Part shown: one piece after another, positions 25,343-35,400 of the stretch
Layout: each line of letters begins with the position of its first letter
Position numbering within the stretch: the first letter of the stretch is position 1
Source: Turneriella sp942492915
GTDB taxonomy: Bacteria; Spirochaetota; Leptospiria; Turneriellales; Turneriellaceae
Direction of reading: 5' to 3'
Assembly: GCA_942492915.1 (NCBI GenBank)
Contig: OW818662.1
Span: 3,286,001 to 3,350,000 of the forward strand
Length of the DNA stretch: 64,000 nt
Translations under genes and position numbers: made by a program
Notes under the pieces: model-generated
What the model was told of the DNA's origin: nothing
Database searches by the model: none
Seen by the model: only the letters and a program-made list of their open reading frames with translations

Positions 25343-26252
25343 CATCTTTTTCGTAATACCGGTCATAGATGATTATAACTTCGGTTGAATTGCCGGGGTC
25401 AATTATGAAATAATACTCCCCTGAAAGCTGTCGTATAAGATCAAGACCCCGGCCACGGTCCAGCACAATTTGAGAGATGTCTTCACCCGTTTCGGCTGCT
25501 TTAACGATCAGGCGCTGCTGTTCAATCGTCTGGTTAAGGGCTTCGATAATGATGCGCGGCGTGAGGGTTCCCATGTTGTCGCGCACGGCAATACCAAACG
25601 CGTGTTCGCTCGCCCCGTAGTTGACTTCGACCTCGTACGGGTCGGGCAGTTCAATGGCGACGCGATCTTTTTTCTGTTGCGTATAGCCGTGCGCATGGTA
25701 TACGGCATTGATGAGTATTTCTTGCCAGACAAGATCCATTTCTGTTTCCTGAGAGAAGTTAAACCCCCAGGCACGCATTTCGGTGAGCACGGTCTTGATG
25801 CAAGTGCGTACCTGAGTAGAACGTTTCAACGTAATTTTGCGAAGTTTGCGCAGGTCGGGTATGTAGTTGTGAATACCAAACCACACCCTTGGGTCTACGC
25901 TCAGCAAATTATCGAGCACGCGCGCGAGCTCGGCGCTTTTGAGAGGCTTCGGCAGAATAATCGTGATATTCTTACTGTTGAGCGCCGTCATGTAGTCGTC
26001 GACATTTTCGTCGGTGGTCAGCAATATGGGCGCTTTGCTGAGTACTTTAAGATCAGCAAGCAGGCGAAAGTCATGCGGTTTCGCCGCCTTGGTGTCGACG
26101 ATAATGATCTCGGGCCGAACCTCGTCGACAGTCACTTTGCATTCAGCTGAGTTCTCAACGAAGTACGGCTGGTAGTTATTCTTCAACAGAATATTTTCGA
26201 TGATGGTCCGGTAGATGCCATCGGGTTCGAATACAACGATCTTGGTAGCCAT
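25275..26252 (-). CDS. Receiver domain fused to RsbW-like ATPase (signalling protein)
   Basis: 325 aa from the ATG at 26252 (MATKIVVFEPDG). Residues ~1-120 are a receiver domain: an acidic residue pair in FEPDG, the phospho-acceptor Asp in IIIVDTKAAK, Thr in ILLTTDENVD and Lys in ILPKPLKSAEL. Residues ~160-320 are a GHKL ATPase of the anti-sigma type, with the N-box-like WQEILINAVYHAHGYTQQ and a C-terminal DRGRGLDLIRQLS. This combination suggests a phosphorylation-controlled anti-sigma or anti-anti-sigma switch kinase. PP2C phosphatases at 32420-37647 would be natural partners. The sigma-54 activator gene lies just upstream on the same strand. Confidence 0.75.
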   Translation of the reverse strand: MATKIVVFEPDGIYRTIIENILLKNNYQPYFVENSAECKVTVDEVRPEIIIVDTKAAKPHDFRLLADLKVLSKAPILLTTDENVDDYMTALNSKNITIILPKPLKSAELARVLDNLLSVDPRVWFGIHNYIPDLRKLRKITLKRSTQVRTCIKTVLTEMRAWGFNFSQETEMDLVWQEILINAVYHAHGYTQQKKDRVAIELPDPYEVEVNYGASEHAFGIAVRDNMGTLTPRIIIEALNQTIEQQRLIVKAAETGEDISQIVLDRGRGLDLIRQLSGEYYFIIDPGNSTEVIIIYDRYYEKDDAVGSLKIFDLSYHLSTAAARQ

Positions 26253-26358
26253 GAGCCCGCTTTCGATTATCGGTACAACAAGGCTACCGGGCACAGCGAA
26301 AATATTTGTACAGCCGAATTGTCGGAGATTCGATCAGAAATCCTCATGTGAAATCTCT

Positions 26359-28431
26359 TCAGATCTCGAAGAGGCCGTGCTGCTGAATCTTCTTGTCGAG
26401 TGTGACGCGATTGACTCCCAGAGCTTCAGAAGTTTTCTTTTTATTAAACTGGTTTTGGTTCAGCAAGATGCGGATTAATTCTTTTTCTACGCTATTGACC
26501 ACAGTTTCGAAGATCTGCCCCACCGGAGCGTTGGCTGCCTGCTCTTTGAGGTATGCCCGCAGGTCAAACGGGGCCGATTCGCCAGAGGGTGCGGTCTGAG
26601 CCGGTGCAGCGGCAAGCCCGTCGCCGAGCTGAATATCTGAAGCGTCGATCTCTTTCTTGCTGTTGAGTACAACTGCCCTTTCGAGCAGGTTTTCGAGCTC
26701 ACGAATGTTGCCGGGAAATGCGTACGATTGCAGGCGCACGAGTGCTGACTCGTTCAGCCCCATCATCGGCTTGTTATTGCGTTCGCAGATCTTTTCGAGC
26801 AGGTGCTGAATCAGCAGCGGCAAATCTGAAAGTCTTTCGCGAAGTGGTGGTATCGAAAGGCGAACCACGTTCAAACGGTAGAAGAGATCTTCGCGAAAGG
26901 TCTTATCTTTTACTGCTTGCTCGAGGTTGGCGTTGGTCGCGGCGATAATACGCACATCAACCTTGATGACTTTGTTGCTGCCGAGAGGTGAAAATTCTTT
27001 TTCTTGTAGAACCCGCAAAAGTTTTGCCTGAAGCTTCAGGTCGAGTTCGCCGATTTCGTCGAGAAACAGGCTGCCTTTATGCGCTGACAAGACCTTGCCC
27101 TTGTAATCGTCGACGGCGCCCGTGAATGCACCTCGGGCGTAACCAAAGAGTTCGCTCTCGAGCAGGTCAGCCGGAATCGCGGCGCAGTTAATTTTCACCA
27201 GTGCGTTGGTTGAACGCATGCTGTTCTGGTGCAGAGCACTGGCAATCAGTTCTTTTCCCGTACCCGATTCGCCGGTAATCAGAACTGCACTCGCCGAGTC
27301 GGCGGCCATTTTCATACGCGCGAACAATTCTGCCATGCGTGGGTGGGCGCCGACAATGCTTTCGAACTCGAAAGTACTCTTCAGCTGCCGGCGAAGTATG
27401 ATGTTTTCTTCTTTCGTTTCCCTCGAGCTTTGCTGAACCAATTTCTCGATCTGAAGCGCCTGGCCGAATAGGGAAGAAAGAATTTGTGCGAGAAACGAAT
27501 GGTCTTCAAAGCGGCTTTGCGACTGAAACTTGATTTCCATGTCGAATACGCCGCGCGGTTCGCCGCCCTCGAAGAAAGGCGCTGCGAAGAAGCTGACGAT
27601 CTCGTCTCGCTGGTGGCCGGTTTTGTTCAGAAACTGGTTGTCTTGTGAAATATCAGAAATCGCGATCGCCTTGCGCTGCTTGAAGGCTTTTCCTGTTACG
27701 CCCTCACCGGGAGTATAACGACCGCGTTCGATCTCTTCAGCACTGTAGTTCAGCGACGCTGAAACAGAAAGTTCATTGGTTACCGAATCATACAGGTATA
27801 TCGCAGCACGCCGCACGCCGAGCTTCTCGGCGAGAATGCGTATCACCTCTTCGAAGAAGAGTCTGACATCCGCATATTTGCCGAGCACGCCGCTGATCTG
27901 CAACAGCACCTCTTGCAGATGCGTACGGTGGCTGAGCGATTCTACTGAGGTTGTGGTGGTGAAAATCTGTGCCGCATAGTCGGCCAGCATCTGCAGGTAT
28001 TCTTCGTGTTCTGAGTTAAATGCCTCCAGGCGCTTAGAATCGACTGAGATGACGCCAAAGTTTTTGTTCCCGACCTTGAGCGGTACGGCCAGCTCTGACC
28101 GAATGTCTTGCCTGACAGCGATATAATACTTGTCCTGCGCAGTATCCCCTACGTTGCGCAGTTTGCCGGTGACGATGCAGCGACCGGTAACCCCTTCGCC
28201 GATCTTGAGGCGCACGGTTTTCGGCAGATCTTGTTCAAAGCCGCGAAAGGCCTTGATCTCGAGAAACTTGCGGGATTCGTCCAGAATTGAAATTGTACCC
28301 GAATCAGCCCCTGTAAACTCAACTGCCCGATCGAGCAGGGCGTTCAGCAGTTGGTCGCTCGAGTCTTGCGTGAGCAACGAAAGGGTCACTTCATGCAAGG
28401 CGACGAGAGGGTTTGTGAAAGCATTCTGCAC
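26359..28431 (-). CDS. Sigma-54-dependent transcriptional activator with two GAF domains
   Basis: 690 aa. Two GAF domains (residues ~15-160, VEFTGADSGTISIL, and ~175-325, KLGVRRAAIYLYD) precede a AAA+ domain with Walker A GESGTGKELIA, the sigma-54 contact loop GAFTGA, Walker B GSLFLDEIGELDL and the lid segment AFPGNIRELENLLERA. A Fis-type helix-turn-helix ends the protein (NKKKTSEALGVNRVTLDKKIQQHG). The architecture is NifA/FhlA-like without a receiver, so the GAF domains probably sense a small ligand. The target genes are not evident; I found no clear -24/-12 promoter nearby. It is divergent from mlaA. Confidence 0.92.
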   Translation of the reverse strand: MQNAFTNPLVALHEVTLSLLTQDSSDQLLNALLDRAVEFTGADSGTISILDESRKFLEIKAFRGFEQDLPKTVRLKIGEGVTGRCIVTGKLRNVGDTAQDKYYIAVRQDIRSELAVPLKVGNKNFGVISVDSKRLEAFNSEHEEYLQMLADYAAQIFTTTTSVESLSHRTHLQEVLLQISGVLGKYADVRLFFEEVIRILAEKLGVRRAAIYLYDSVTNELSVSASLNYSAEEIERGRYTPGEGVTGKAFKQRKAIAISDISQDNQFLNKTGHQRDEIVSFFAAPFFEGGEPRGVFDMEIKFQSQSRFEDHSFLAQILSSLFGQALQIEKLVQQSSRETKEENIILRRQLKSTFEFESIVGAHPRMAELFARMKMAADSASAVLITGESGTGKELIASALHQNSMRSTNALVKINCAAIPADLLESELFGYARGAFTGAVDDYKGKVLSAHKGSLFLDEIGELDLKLQAKLLRVLQEKEFSPLGSNKVIKVDVRIIAATNANLEQAVKDKTFREDLFYRLNVVRLSIPPLRERLSDLPLLIQHLLEKICERNNKPMMGLNESALVRLQSYAFPGNIRELENLLERAVVLNSKKEIDASDIQLGDGLAAAPAQTAPSGESAPFDLRAYLKEQAANAPVGQIFETVVNSVEKELIRILLNQNQFNKKKTSEALGVNRVTLDKKIQQHGLFEI

Positions 28432-28489
28432 TGAGCACCCAGCACAGGGGTGTGAGACAGCCTGAAAAGTTTTTGCCAGAACTTCTGTT

Positions 28490-29332
28490 TTGATTTACGT
28501 TGCCCGGCGCCCGCCTGATGCGCTGTCTGTGCACCTCTTTGGATGTCGTATTCTGCTGGTCGGTCTTGTGTTCACGTTGTGGCAATGCTCGAGTTCAGAC
28601 AAGAGAAAATCTGCAAACGAGGCCCCGGCGGCCGAAAAACCTGCCGAAGCCACGGTTGCCGCGGCGGATGAAGATTCGGAAGACGAGGCGGAGCTCGTCG
28701 TGCATGACCCTTACGAGGGATATAACCGAAAAATTCATGCATTCAATGACTTTTTCTTCCACTACGGCATTTATCCGCTGGCCAGTGGCTGGAACTTCAT
28801 CACGCCGCGTTTCTTACGCACCGGTCTGGATAATTTCATCACCTGGGCGTACACTCCCGGGCGCCTAGTCAACAATCTGCTGCAGGCAAAAGTGAAGGGT
28901 GCGGGCATTGAAACGCTTAGTTTTATCATCAACGGAACGCTCGGCGGGCTAGGTACATATGATGCCTCGCGCGAAATTTTCTCCCTGGAGCAAACCGTCG
29001 AAGACAGCGACCAGACACTCGGTAAATGGGGGCTGCCCGAAGGGGCGTACATCGTCTGGCCGTTCATTGGCCCTCGTACCGTGCGTGGTACTTTCGGCTT
29101 TGCGGGCGACCTCATGCTGCAACCGCAGACGGTGATTGTGCCGGTGTATATTCAACCTGAGAATATCTGGGTTCAGGGCGCAATTATCGCCGGCACGTAT
29201 TCGGTGCGGGCGATCAACCAAACGTCGCTTGACCCCGATGCGTACGATAACCTGATGAAAGACTCGATCGACCCGTACGCGTTTCTTCGCGATATTTATT
29301 TACAGAACACTCGCAAGAACGTAGCAGACTAG
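28490..29332 (+). CDS. mlaA: MlaA family outer-membrane lipoprotein
   Basis: 280 aa from a TTG start at 28490; a GTG a few codons later is also possible. The signal peptide ends in TLWQC. An acidic linker (EDSEDEAELVV) precedes the VacJ/MlaA domain: DPYEGYNRKIHAFNDFFFHYGIYPLASGW, NNLLQAKVKGAGIETLSFIIN, GLGTYDASREI, TLGKWGLPEGAYIVWPFIGP. MlaA removes misplaced phospholipids from the outer leaflet of the outer membrane and passes them to MlaC. The mlaC homologue starts one base after the stop, so both are one operon. The MlaFEDB transporter is not in this window. Confidence 0.9.
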   Translation: MIYVARRPPDALSVHLFGCRILLVGLVFTLWQCSSSDKRKSANEAPAAEKPAEATVAAADEDSEDEAELVVHDPYEGYNRKIHAFNDFFFHYGIYPLASGWNFITPRFLRTGLDNFITWAYTPGRLVNNLLQAKVKGAGIETLSFIINGTLGGLGTYDASREIFSLEQTVEDSDQTLGKWGLPEGAYIVWPFIGPRTVRGTFGFAGDLMLQPQTVIVPVYIQPENIWVQGAIIAGTYSVRAINQTSLDPDAYDNLMKDSIDPYAFLRDIYLQNTRKNVAD

Positions 29333-29917
29333 ATGAAGCATTTGTTCAAAGCAGCATTTTTCTCACTCACGATTCTCGTTGGCTGGCAGCCCGTCACCGC
29401 AGGCACCCCAAAACAAGACCTCAAAAAAGCAGTCAGCGAAGTGTTGCAGATTCTTGAAAGCAAAAAGGCAAAAAAAGAAAAGCGCGCCGCGATCGCGGTT
29501 ATCTACGATGCGAACTTCGACTTCGACAAAATGGGTTCTAACACTTTAAAAAGCGACTACAAAAAACTCAGCGAAGAGCAGAAAAAATCTTTCAATGAGA
29601 GGTTCAGCCGCTTCGTGCTCGAATTCTACCTCGACAAGATAGACAAGTACAACCGTAACAAGATCGAGTTCGAAGGCGAAGAAATCAAAGGACAGCGGGC
29701 TACCGTATTCACTCTGCTCGAATACCAGGGAAAAATGGCCAAGGTCAACTATTCAATGACCCCCAAGGGTGACAAATGGCTGGTATACGATTTTGAAGTC
29801 GAAGGTGTTCGCCTTTCGAGTACCTACCGCTCACAGTTTGCAAAAGTTTTTAAAGAAAAAGGGTTTGAAGGTCTGATGGGTGAACTTAATAGGTTACTCA
29901 ATAAGTATAAAAAGTAA
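29333..29917 (+). CDS. mlaC: MlaC-like periplasmic phospholipid-binding protein
   Basis: 194 aa, a normal length for the MlaC/Ttg2D family. A signal peptide (LFKAAFFSLTILVGWQPVTAG) is followed by the helical and sheet segments seen in the family: YDANFDFDKMGSNTLKSDYKKL, FNERFSRFVLEFYLDKID, then strands INYSMTPKGDKWLVYDFEVEGVRLSSTYRSQFAKV, of which VYDFEVEGVRLSSTYRSQF is characteristic. It shuttles phospholipids between MlaA and the inner-membrane Mla transporter. The start ATG directly follows the mlaA stop, indicating coupled translation. Confidence 0.88.
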   Translation: MKHLFKAAFFSLTILVGWQPVTAGTPKQDLKKAVSEVLQILESKKAKKEKRAAIAVIYDANFDFDKMGSNTLKSDYKKLSEEQKKSFNERFSRFVLEFYLDKIDKYNRNKIEFEGEEIKGQRATVFTLLEYQGKMAKVNYSMTPKGDKWLVYDFEVEGVRLSSTYRSQFAKVFKEKGFEGLMGELNRLLNKYKK

Positions 29918-29965
29918 AGCAGACCTGCGGTAGTCCAGAAACTCCGGGGCCTGCCCGGAGGCTCA

Positions 29966-30547
29966 ATGGATCCATTTTCACAAGACACGTATTTCGCGAA
30001 GATGAAGTTCTTCAAGCTTTTCGGAAATACAATTCGTATTTTCGACGAGACGAAAGAACACCTGTTACTGTTTGTTCAGCAGAAAGCGTTCAAACTTAAA
30101 GAAGACATCACGATTTTCGCCGATGAGGCCCAAACGCGCCCATTACTGAAAATCAACGCGCGCAGTATTCTCGATTTCAGCGCCGCCTATGACGTGACCG
30201 ACGTCGCCACTGGTACGAAAGTCGGCGCGCTTCGCCGTAAGGGAATGATGTCGTCGTTTGTTATGGACGCATGGGAAATTCTCGACAGCAACGATGCCGT
30301 CATCGGCAAGATTCAAGAAGACAGCTGGATGCTCGCACTCGTGCGCAGGTATCTTGCCAATATTATTCCTCAAAAGTTTATGTTCACGCTGGGCGAAACA
30401 GCGGTCGGGCACGTAAAGCAGACTTGGAATCCGTTTCTGCCGCAGATGCGCGTCGATTTTTCTGAAGATGCGGGAAAAAAACTGGACCGTAAGCTTGGCC
30501 TTGCAGCCGTCGTTGTGCTTCAGGTTATCGAAGGCCGGCAGAGGTAA
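29966..30547 (+). CDS. LURP-one-related / phospholipid-scramblase-like protein
   Basis: 193 aa without a signal peptide. The tubby-like LOR/scramblase fold is suggested by NTIRIFDETKEHLLLFVQQKAFKLKEDITIFAD, SILDFSAAYDVTDVATGTKVGALRRKG and SSFVMDAWEILDSNDAVIGKIQEDS. The C-terminus is hydrophobic (LGLAAVVVLQVIEG), as in related proteins that associate with membranes. It follows mlaC by 48 bases with a small GC-rich hairpin (29942-29960) in between. A lipid-related role alongside Mla is an attractive inference but not shown. It is convergent with zapA. Confidence 0.75.
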   Translation: MDPFSQDTYFAKMKFFKLFGNTIRIFDETKEHLLLFVQQKAFKLKEDITIFADEAQTRPLLKINARSILDFSAAYDVTDVATGTKVGALRRKGMMSSFVMDAWEILDSNDAVIGKIQEDSWMLALVRRYLANIIPQKFMFTLGETAVGHVKQTWNPFLPQMRVDFSEDAGKKLDRKLGLAAVVVLQVIEGRQR

Positions 30548-30573
30548 CAGGTTTCTGAAAACAGAGACTGCGG

Positions 30574-30912
30574 TCAGGGCTCAGATTCGCCGCGAGGTGT
30601 CGCTGAGTACTGGCCGACAAGTCCGGTTTCGAGCATGCGCAGCAGTGCCTGTGTGCGTTTTTCAATCTGTTGCGCTTCAGCTGGTGCCACCTGAATTCCG
30701 CGGCGCGCCTGAAATAGTTCGTCGGCAATATTCAGAGCGGTCAAGAGCAGCATTTTCGTCTGGTCGGCTGCGGTTAATTTCTTCATTTCAAGAATCTTAG
30801 TGTTGACGTAGCTCGCCACGTTCGCCATATATTCTGGGTCAGCATCGCCCTTGATGGTGAACGTTTTGCCCATCAGTTCGACATTTACCCGGCGTTCTGC
30901 GTCTTGTTGCAT
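30574..30912 (-). CDS. zapA: Cell division protein ZapA
   Basis: 112 aa from the ATG at 30912. VNVELMGKTFTIKGDADPEYMANVASYVNTKI is the ZapA N-terminal domain, and MKKLTAADQTKMLLLTALNIADELFQA the first long helix. The C-terminal half should form the coiled coil used for dimerisation. It binds FtsZ at the division septum. A longer start at 30948 would overlap the upstream lipoprotein gene, while 30912 sits 4 bases after its stop, so the shorter start is preferred. The last ~30 residues look partly disordered. Confidence 0.85.
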   Translation of the reverse strand: MQQDAERRVNVELMGKTFTIKGDADPEYMANVASYVNTKILEMKKLTAADQTKMLLLTALNIADELFQARRGIQVAPAEAQQIEKRTQALLRMLETGLVGQYSATPRGESEP

Positions 30913-30916
30913 CAGT

Positions 30917-31567
30917 CTACTCTTTTGCGGCCCACGCGCCGTCGTCACCCTGCAGAATTTCGCCCTTCAGCGCTGAATTCTGGTATTTGTCTTTCTGCGC
31001 AGCGAGCACTTCTTTTTCCGTTGCTTTGAACTCTTTATTGGCGCGCTTCTGGCTTTCGATATAACCGCGCGCCGCGAGCACCCGAGCTTCGTTTATTTCT
31101 TTCACCGTCTGTACGAGCGTGCGATACGGTCTGCCGAGATCAGGTTCATCTGCCAGCTCGGGGTCATATTTCTTCTTAACCTCATCGGCCAGAGTGACCT
31201 TCTCAAGCATAAGGTTTGATACGAACCCCTTGTTGTTTTCACCTACGACCCGGTCTTTTTTGAGCTGCGCCAAATGCGCTGAGAAAAGATCGAATTTAAG
31301 AAACGCCCGATAGGTATTTGCATTCTCTTGTTCCATGCTCGTGCGCACCTCTTTGGGTTTCGCATCGAGCGCGGCGTGTTCAGATGTCTTGGCAGATGAG
31401 ATCATCCAGACGTCTTTCTCCAGTTCTGTCTGTTCGCCGATAATCTGGCGTTCAGTGGCCGTCTTTTGTCCGGTGATAGTCACTGGCGGCACGACTATTG
31501 TGCCAAAACAACCTGCGAAAAGCGGCGCGACGGCGAGAAGAACGACGTTACTTTTCGAGATCGCCAT
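30917..31567 (-). CDS. Hypothetical lipoprotein, helical
   Basis: 216 aa. The signal peptide ends in PLFAGC, a good lipobox. The mature part is largely helical and charged (ERQIIGEQTELEKDVWMISSAKT, EQENANTYRAFLKFDLFSAHL, YIESQKRANKEFKATEKEVLAAQKD). The opening VVPPVTITGQKTATERQIIGE resembles lipoproteins I associate with leptospires, but I cannot name a family. It is translated just before zapA (4 bases apart) and downstream of an FKBP gene, so it is part of a minus-strand operon. Confidence 0.65.
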   Translation of the reverse strand: MAISKSNVVLLAVAPLFAGCFGTIVVPPVTITGQKTATERQIIGEQTELEKDVWMISSAKTSEHAALDAKPKEVRTSMEQENANTYRAFLKFDLFSAHLAQLKKDRVVGENNKGFVSNLMLEKVTLADEVKKKYDPELADEPDLGRPYRTLVQTVKEINEARVLAARGYIESQKRANKEFKATEKEVLAAQKDKYQNSALKGEILQGDDGAWAAKE

Positions 31568-31572
31568 GATCG

Positions 31573-31905
31573 TTAATCGATGCCGAGCAGCTCGACATCA
31601 AAAATTAAGTCAGCATTAGGTGGAATAACTCCGCCCGCTCCGCGTGAGCCATAACCCATATCAGCGGGAATATACAACGTGCGCTTTTCGCCGACTTTCA
31701 TGCCCGCAACGCCTTCATCCCACCCGCGGATCACCTGGCCCTGGCCGAGTGCAAACGTGAACGGACTGCCACGGTCTACAGACGAATCGAATTTTGTTCC
31801 CTTTTCGCCTGAGCTATTCAGCCAGCCTGTATAGTGCACGCGTACCTGGTGGCCCTTGGCGGCCACTGCGCCGTTGCCTTCTTTGGTTATTTCTGTTTTT
31901 AACAT
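31573..31905 (-). CDS. FKBP-type peptidyl-prolyl isomerase (cytoplasmic)
   Basis: 110 aa, a single FKBP domain without a signal peptide. Core residues are present: VRVHYTGWLNSSGEKGTKFDSSVDRGSPFTF, GWDEGVAGMKVGEKRTLYIP, GYGSRGAGGVIPPNADLIFDVELLGI. It is nearly the same as the C-terminal part of the next gene upstream (31933-32346), which points to a tandem duplication with one copy exported. The two are separated by 27 bases. It should catalyse cis-trans prolyl isomerisation. Confidence 0.92.
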   Translation of the reverse strand: MLKTEITKEGNGAVAAKGHQVRVHYTGWLNSSGEKGTKFDSSVDRGSPFTFALGQGQVIRGWDEGVAGMKVGEKRTLYIPADMGYGSRGAGGVIPPNADLIFDVELLGID

Positions 31906-31932
31906 ATATTTGCTTTCTTGAGGTTCTTGCGA

Positions 31933-32346
31933 CTATTCGGCGTCGAGCAACTCAACATCGAAGATCAAATCTGCATTTGGTGGAATCGCTGAGCCGGCAC
32001 CGCGGGGCCCATAACCCAGACCAGAAGGAATGTAGAGCGTACGTTTCTCGCCAATTTTCATGCCTGCCACGCCTTCATCCCAACCACGGATCACCTGACC
32101 TTGACCCAGACCAAACACAAACGGTTTGCGACGGTCAACCGACGAATCAAACTTCTTGCCCTTCTTGCCGCCTTCGTTCAGCCATCCCGTGTAGTGTACC
32201 TGCACGCGCTGGCCTGATTCGGCAACTTTGCCTTTGCCCACCTTTACTACCTCGTACTGCAGGCCTTCGCCTTTGGTGATGCGCCCTTTGGCAAACGCCG
32301 GAGCAGTAGTGATGGCGCAAGCTGCTATCCATAACAAATATTTCAT
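31933..32346 (-). CDS. FKBP-type peptidyl-prolyl isomerase (exported)
   Basis: 137 aa from the ATG at 32346, where MKYLLWIAACAITTAPAFAKG is a typical signal peptide. The FKBP domain is complete (VQVHYTGWLNEGGKKGKKFDSSVDR, GWDEGVAGMKIGEKRTLYIP, YGPRGAGSAIPPNADLIFDVELL). It is likely periplasmic and probably arose by duplication with the downstream cytoplasmic copy. It is the first gene of a run FKBP-FKBP-lipoprotein-zapA on the minus strand and lies just downstream of the PP2C operon. Confidence 0.9.
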   Translation of the reverse strand: MKYLLWIAACAITTAPAFAKGRITKGEGLQYEVVKVGKGKVAESGQRVQVHYTGWLNEGGKKGKKFDSSVDRRKPFVFGLGQGQVIRGWDEGVAGMKIGEKRTLYIPSGLGYGPRGAGSAIPPNADLIFDVELLDAE

Positions 32347-32419
32347 GAATACAAGCACACAATTGAAATGTCGCCGTCGACAAAAAAACGCCACCCGATA
32401 TTGAGGATATTATGCCGTG

Positions 32420-35400
32420 CTAAAGATCAATGATGATGAAGGTTACATCATCGAGAAAAGTATCGCCCTCTGAGAAATTTCGCATTTCAGCCAGCAGGCG
32501 CTCGCGCACTTCGCTGATCGGGTTTTCCCGCATTTCTTCCAGTAAGTCAACTAGGCGGGTTTCTTCAAAAAACTCGCCGCTTCTGTTGGCTAACTCTATC
32601 ACGCCGTCGGTATAAAGCACGAGCCTTGTTTTCGGCAGAAAATGCTGCATCTCGACGGTAATCGCCGCCGCTTTTCTAACCCCCAATACACCGCCCGGTG
32701 GGTGAACGCGCTTCACGGTCTTCTTGCCCGGCTCTTGCAGCAATAGGGGTAAATGACCGGCATTCGCGTGCAACAGGCGGCGGTTTTTGAAATCCACCAT
32801 TGTATAGGCGCAACTGATGAAGGTGCGTTCACCCCGCTCAACCATAACATCGTTCAGATTCTTGAGTAATTTCTCTGGAAACCGCGCCTGGTCGCGCAGA
32901 TTGTGTAGTGCGATTTTGAGCATCGCCGCATAGAGCGCCGCGGGAATTCCATGGCCAGCGACGTCTGCGATGAGAATGCCCACGAAACCTTCTTCTTCAA
33001 TGAAATCATAAAAGTCACAGCCGATGCTGCGTGCAGGCAGACAGACAGCTTCGATCTTGTAATTTTTCGTGTCGGGGTTTGCGCGGGGTAAAATGGATTC
33101 TTGAATCGAACGTGCAATTTCGAGTTCACGGTTCAACGCCCGGTAGTTTTCGCGCGCGAGACTTGCCTCTCGCTGCAAGAGTACATTCTTGACACGCGCC
33201 AATACCTCTGCTTTTTCAAAGGGGCGGCGGACCAGATCATTGACGCCCGCAGAAAATGCGCTCGCTGCGACTCCTGCCTGGTTGTTGTCAATGATGAGTA
33301 TAATGGGCAGAATTCCGATGTCGAAGTGCGCACGTATATTCATCGCCAGCTCAATACCCGAAACATCAGATAACAAGACATCGCTGATCACGAGCGCGAT
33401 ATCTTCGCGACCCTGCAGTTGAAGCATCGCCTCGGCACCATTCTTTGTTATTACGTTCTCTTTGCCAAGCGATGCGAGCTGGTCTTGCAACAATCGGTTC
33501 TGGCTCGCGTTGTCGCCGATGATCAGAACAACGCCACCAGAGGTTGTGTTTGCGTCGGCAAGTCGCTCTTTAGGTTCTGTCGTCTGGTCTTCGTCGGTCT
33601 TGCGGTATTCAGTGCGCGTGTGTGTGTTTTCGAGCAGCGCCTCGAGTGCGGTCATTTGCTGGTATGGCAGCGTGATCGTGAGCGAATGGTGAGACTCTGC
33701 GAGTTTTCGATAGTAATATTTGCCGCCCATCAATTGTGCGAGCTTTTGCGTTACCAGCGGACCTACCTCTTCATGCGGCATGTCTGATATCTCTGAGAAA
33801 CGGGCATCGGGATCGCTGCCAAAATAGAGCACGCTGATTGCCAGCTGGCCATTTAGCGAACCCAACTTCACCGTAATTGCCGGGGAATGGGAATATCGAA
33901 TTGCAGTGCTGACGAGATTCAATAATATCTGTTGCAGTCTCGCGGGATCTGTCTGAATATCCTGCAGGCCATCGGGTATTTCATCGATGAGCGCGAACTG
34001 TTTGTTTGCAGAAAGACCCAGACAAAGTTTAAGAATCGGGTGAACGACCTTCTTCAGCGCTACGGTCTGAATATTAAGGCGAATATCGCTGTGCTTGAGC
34101 CTTACAAAGTCGGTGAGGTCATCAATCAGGTACATCAGGCGTCGCCCATTTTCTTCGATAACCGCAAGCGTCCGCTGTACCTGTTCGCCTACTGCTCCGG
34201 CGACGCCGCGCCGAACATTTTCGACGGTCTGTACCATTGCCTGAACCGGTGTGCGCAGTTCGTGCGATGTTTGCGTCAGAAATTCATCGCGCAATTTGTC
34301 AGACCGCAGTAGTTTCTGCGAGAGTTCTGCATTCTCGTGAAACAGGCGCAGAGATTTGCCTGAAATCAAAATCGCCTGCATGAAAGTGAAGCCTAGCGTT
34401 GCATACGAAAAGAGTAACGGACCCGAATGAAACTCCGCACGCCTGAGAGCGTCGTTAATGAAGGTGTATCCGAGTACCATTATACCCAAGACCAGAAGGC
34501 GCGCGCCATAGACATTGCGCCATGCAAGTTTGCCCAATAGCAACAATCCGAACGGTAGAAATACTCCCAGCGCGATTTGGAATGGTTCGCGCAGGTCGCG
34601 TACAAGACCGAACGGCAGTACGCTGGCTGCGACGCCAAATACTGCCGGCAGAATGACCATGCCGAGTATCAGCCGGCTGCGACGAAAATCGGGAAAGAAA
34701 TTCTTGATATAGAGAGTGAAAAATGCTGCGTCGAAGAAATTGATTGCATATTCAAACCGCACTCTTTGGGTCCATTGAAGCGAAGGAAAAACGTCCGCGA
34801 CGATAGTTTCACCCGAGAAAAGCCTGCTGATACCGACCAGAAGGCAGAATAGTCCGTAGTAGACCGAAGAACCTTCGGGATGCCCCAGAGAAAAAAGCAG
34901 CAGGTGGTATAAGGCAAAAGTGATCAGCGCGACGCTTACCACCACATCGCGTACCAGGGCATCCAGACGGTACCGCTCCATGCTGGCAGCGCTTGCGATG
35001 CTGATTGGCTGTGATATGCCGCCGCGATTGAATACGCCGTTGGCAACCTGAATCAACACTTCGGTGCGGCCTGCCAGAGGTAGCTGCAGGTAGCGCATGC
35101 GTGTCGCGGCTTGAACTTCAGACGTATTTTCAGAGACCTTTCCGTTTTCAGCCTCGAGATGACCGTTTACATAAATACGGGACGCAGTCTGCAAGGGCGG
35201 AACCCGCAGTGTATAGTTGGCTATCTGGGGTGGCAGCAATATGGCGACCCGATAGGTCGCGCTCGCGGCAGCGGGCAGGCGCAGTTTTTCATCTGAGTAC
35301 AGATTGAAACTGTGTGGTACGGGCGCATACTTGGCCGCTGCAATCTTTTTTGAAAGCTCTGCTGGTTCAACAATACGATTGGGAAAATACTCCCAGCTAC

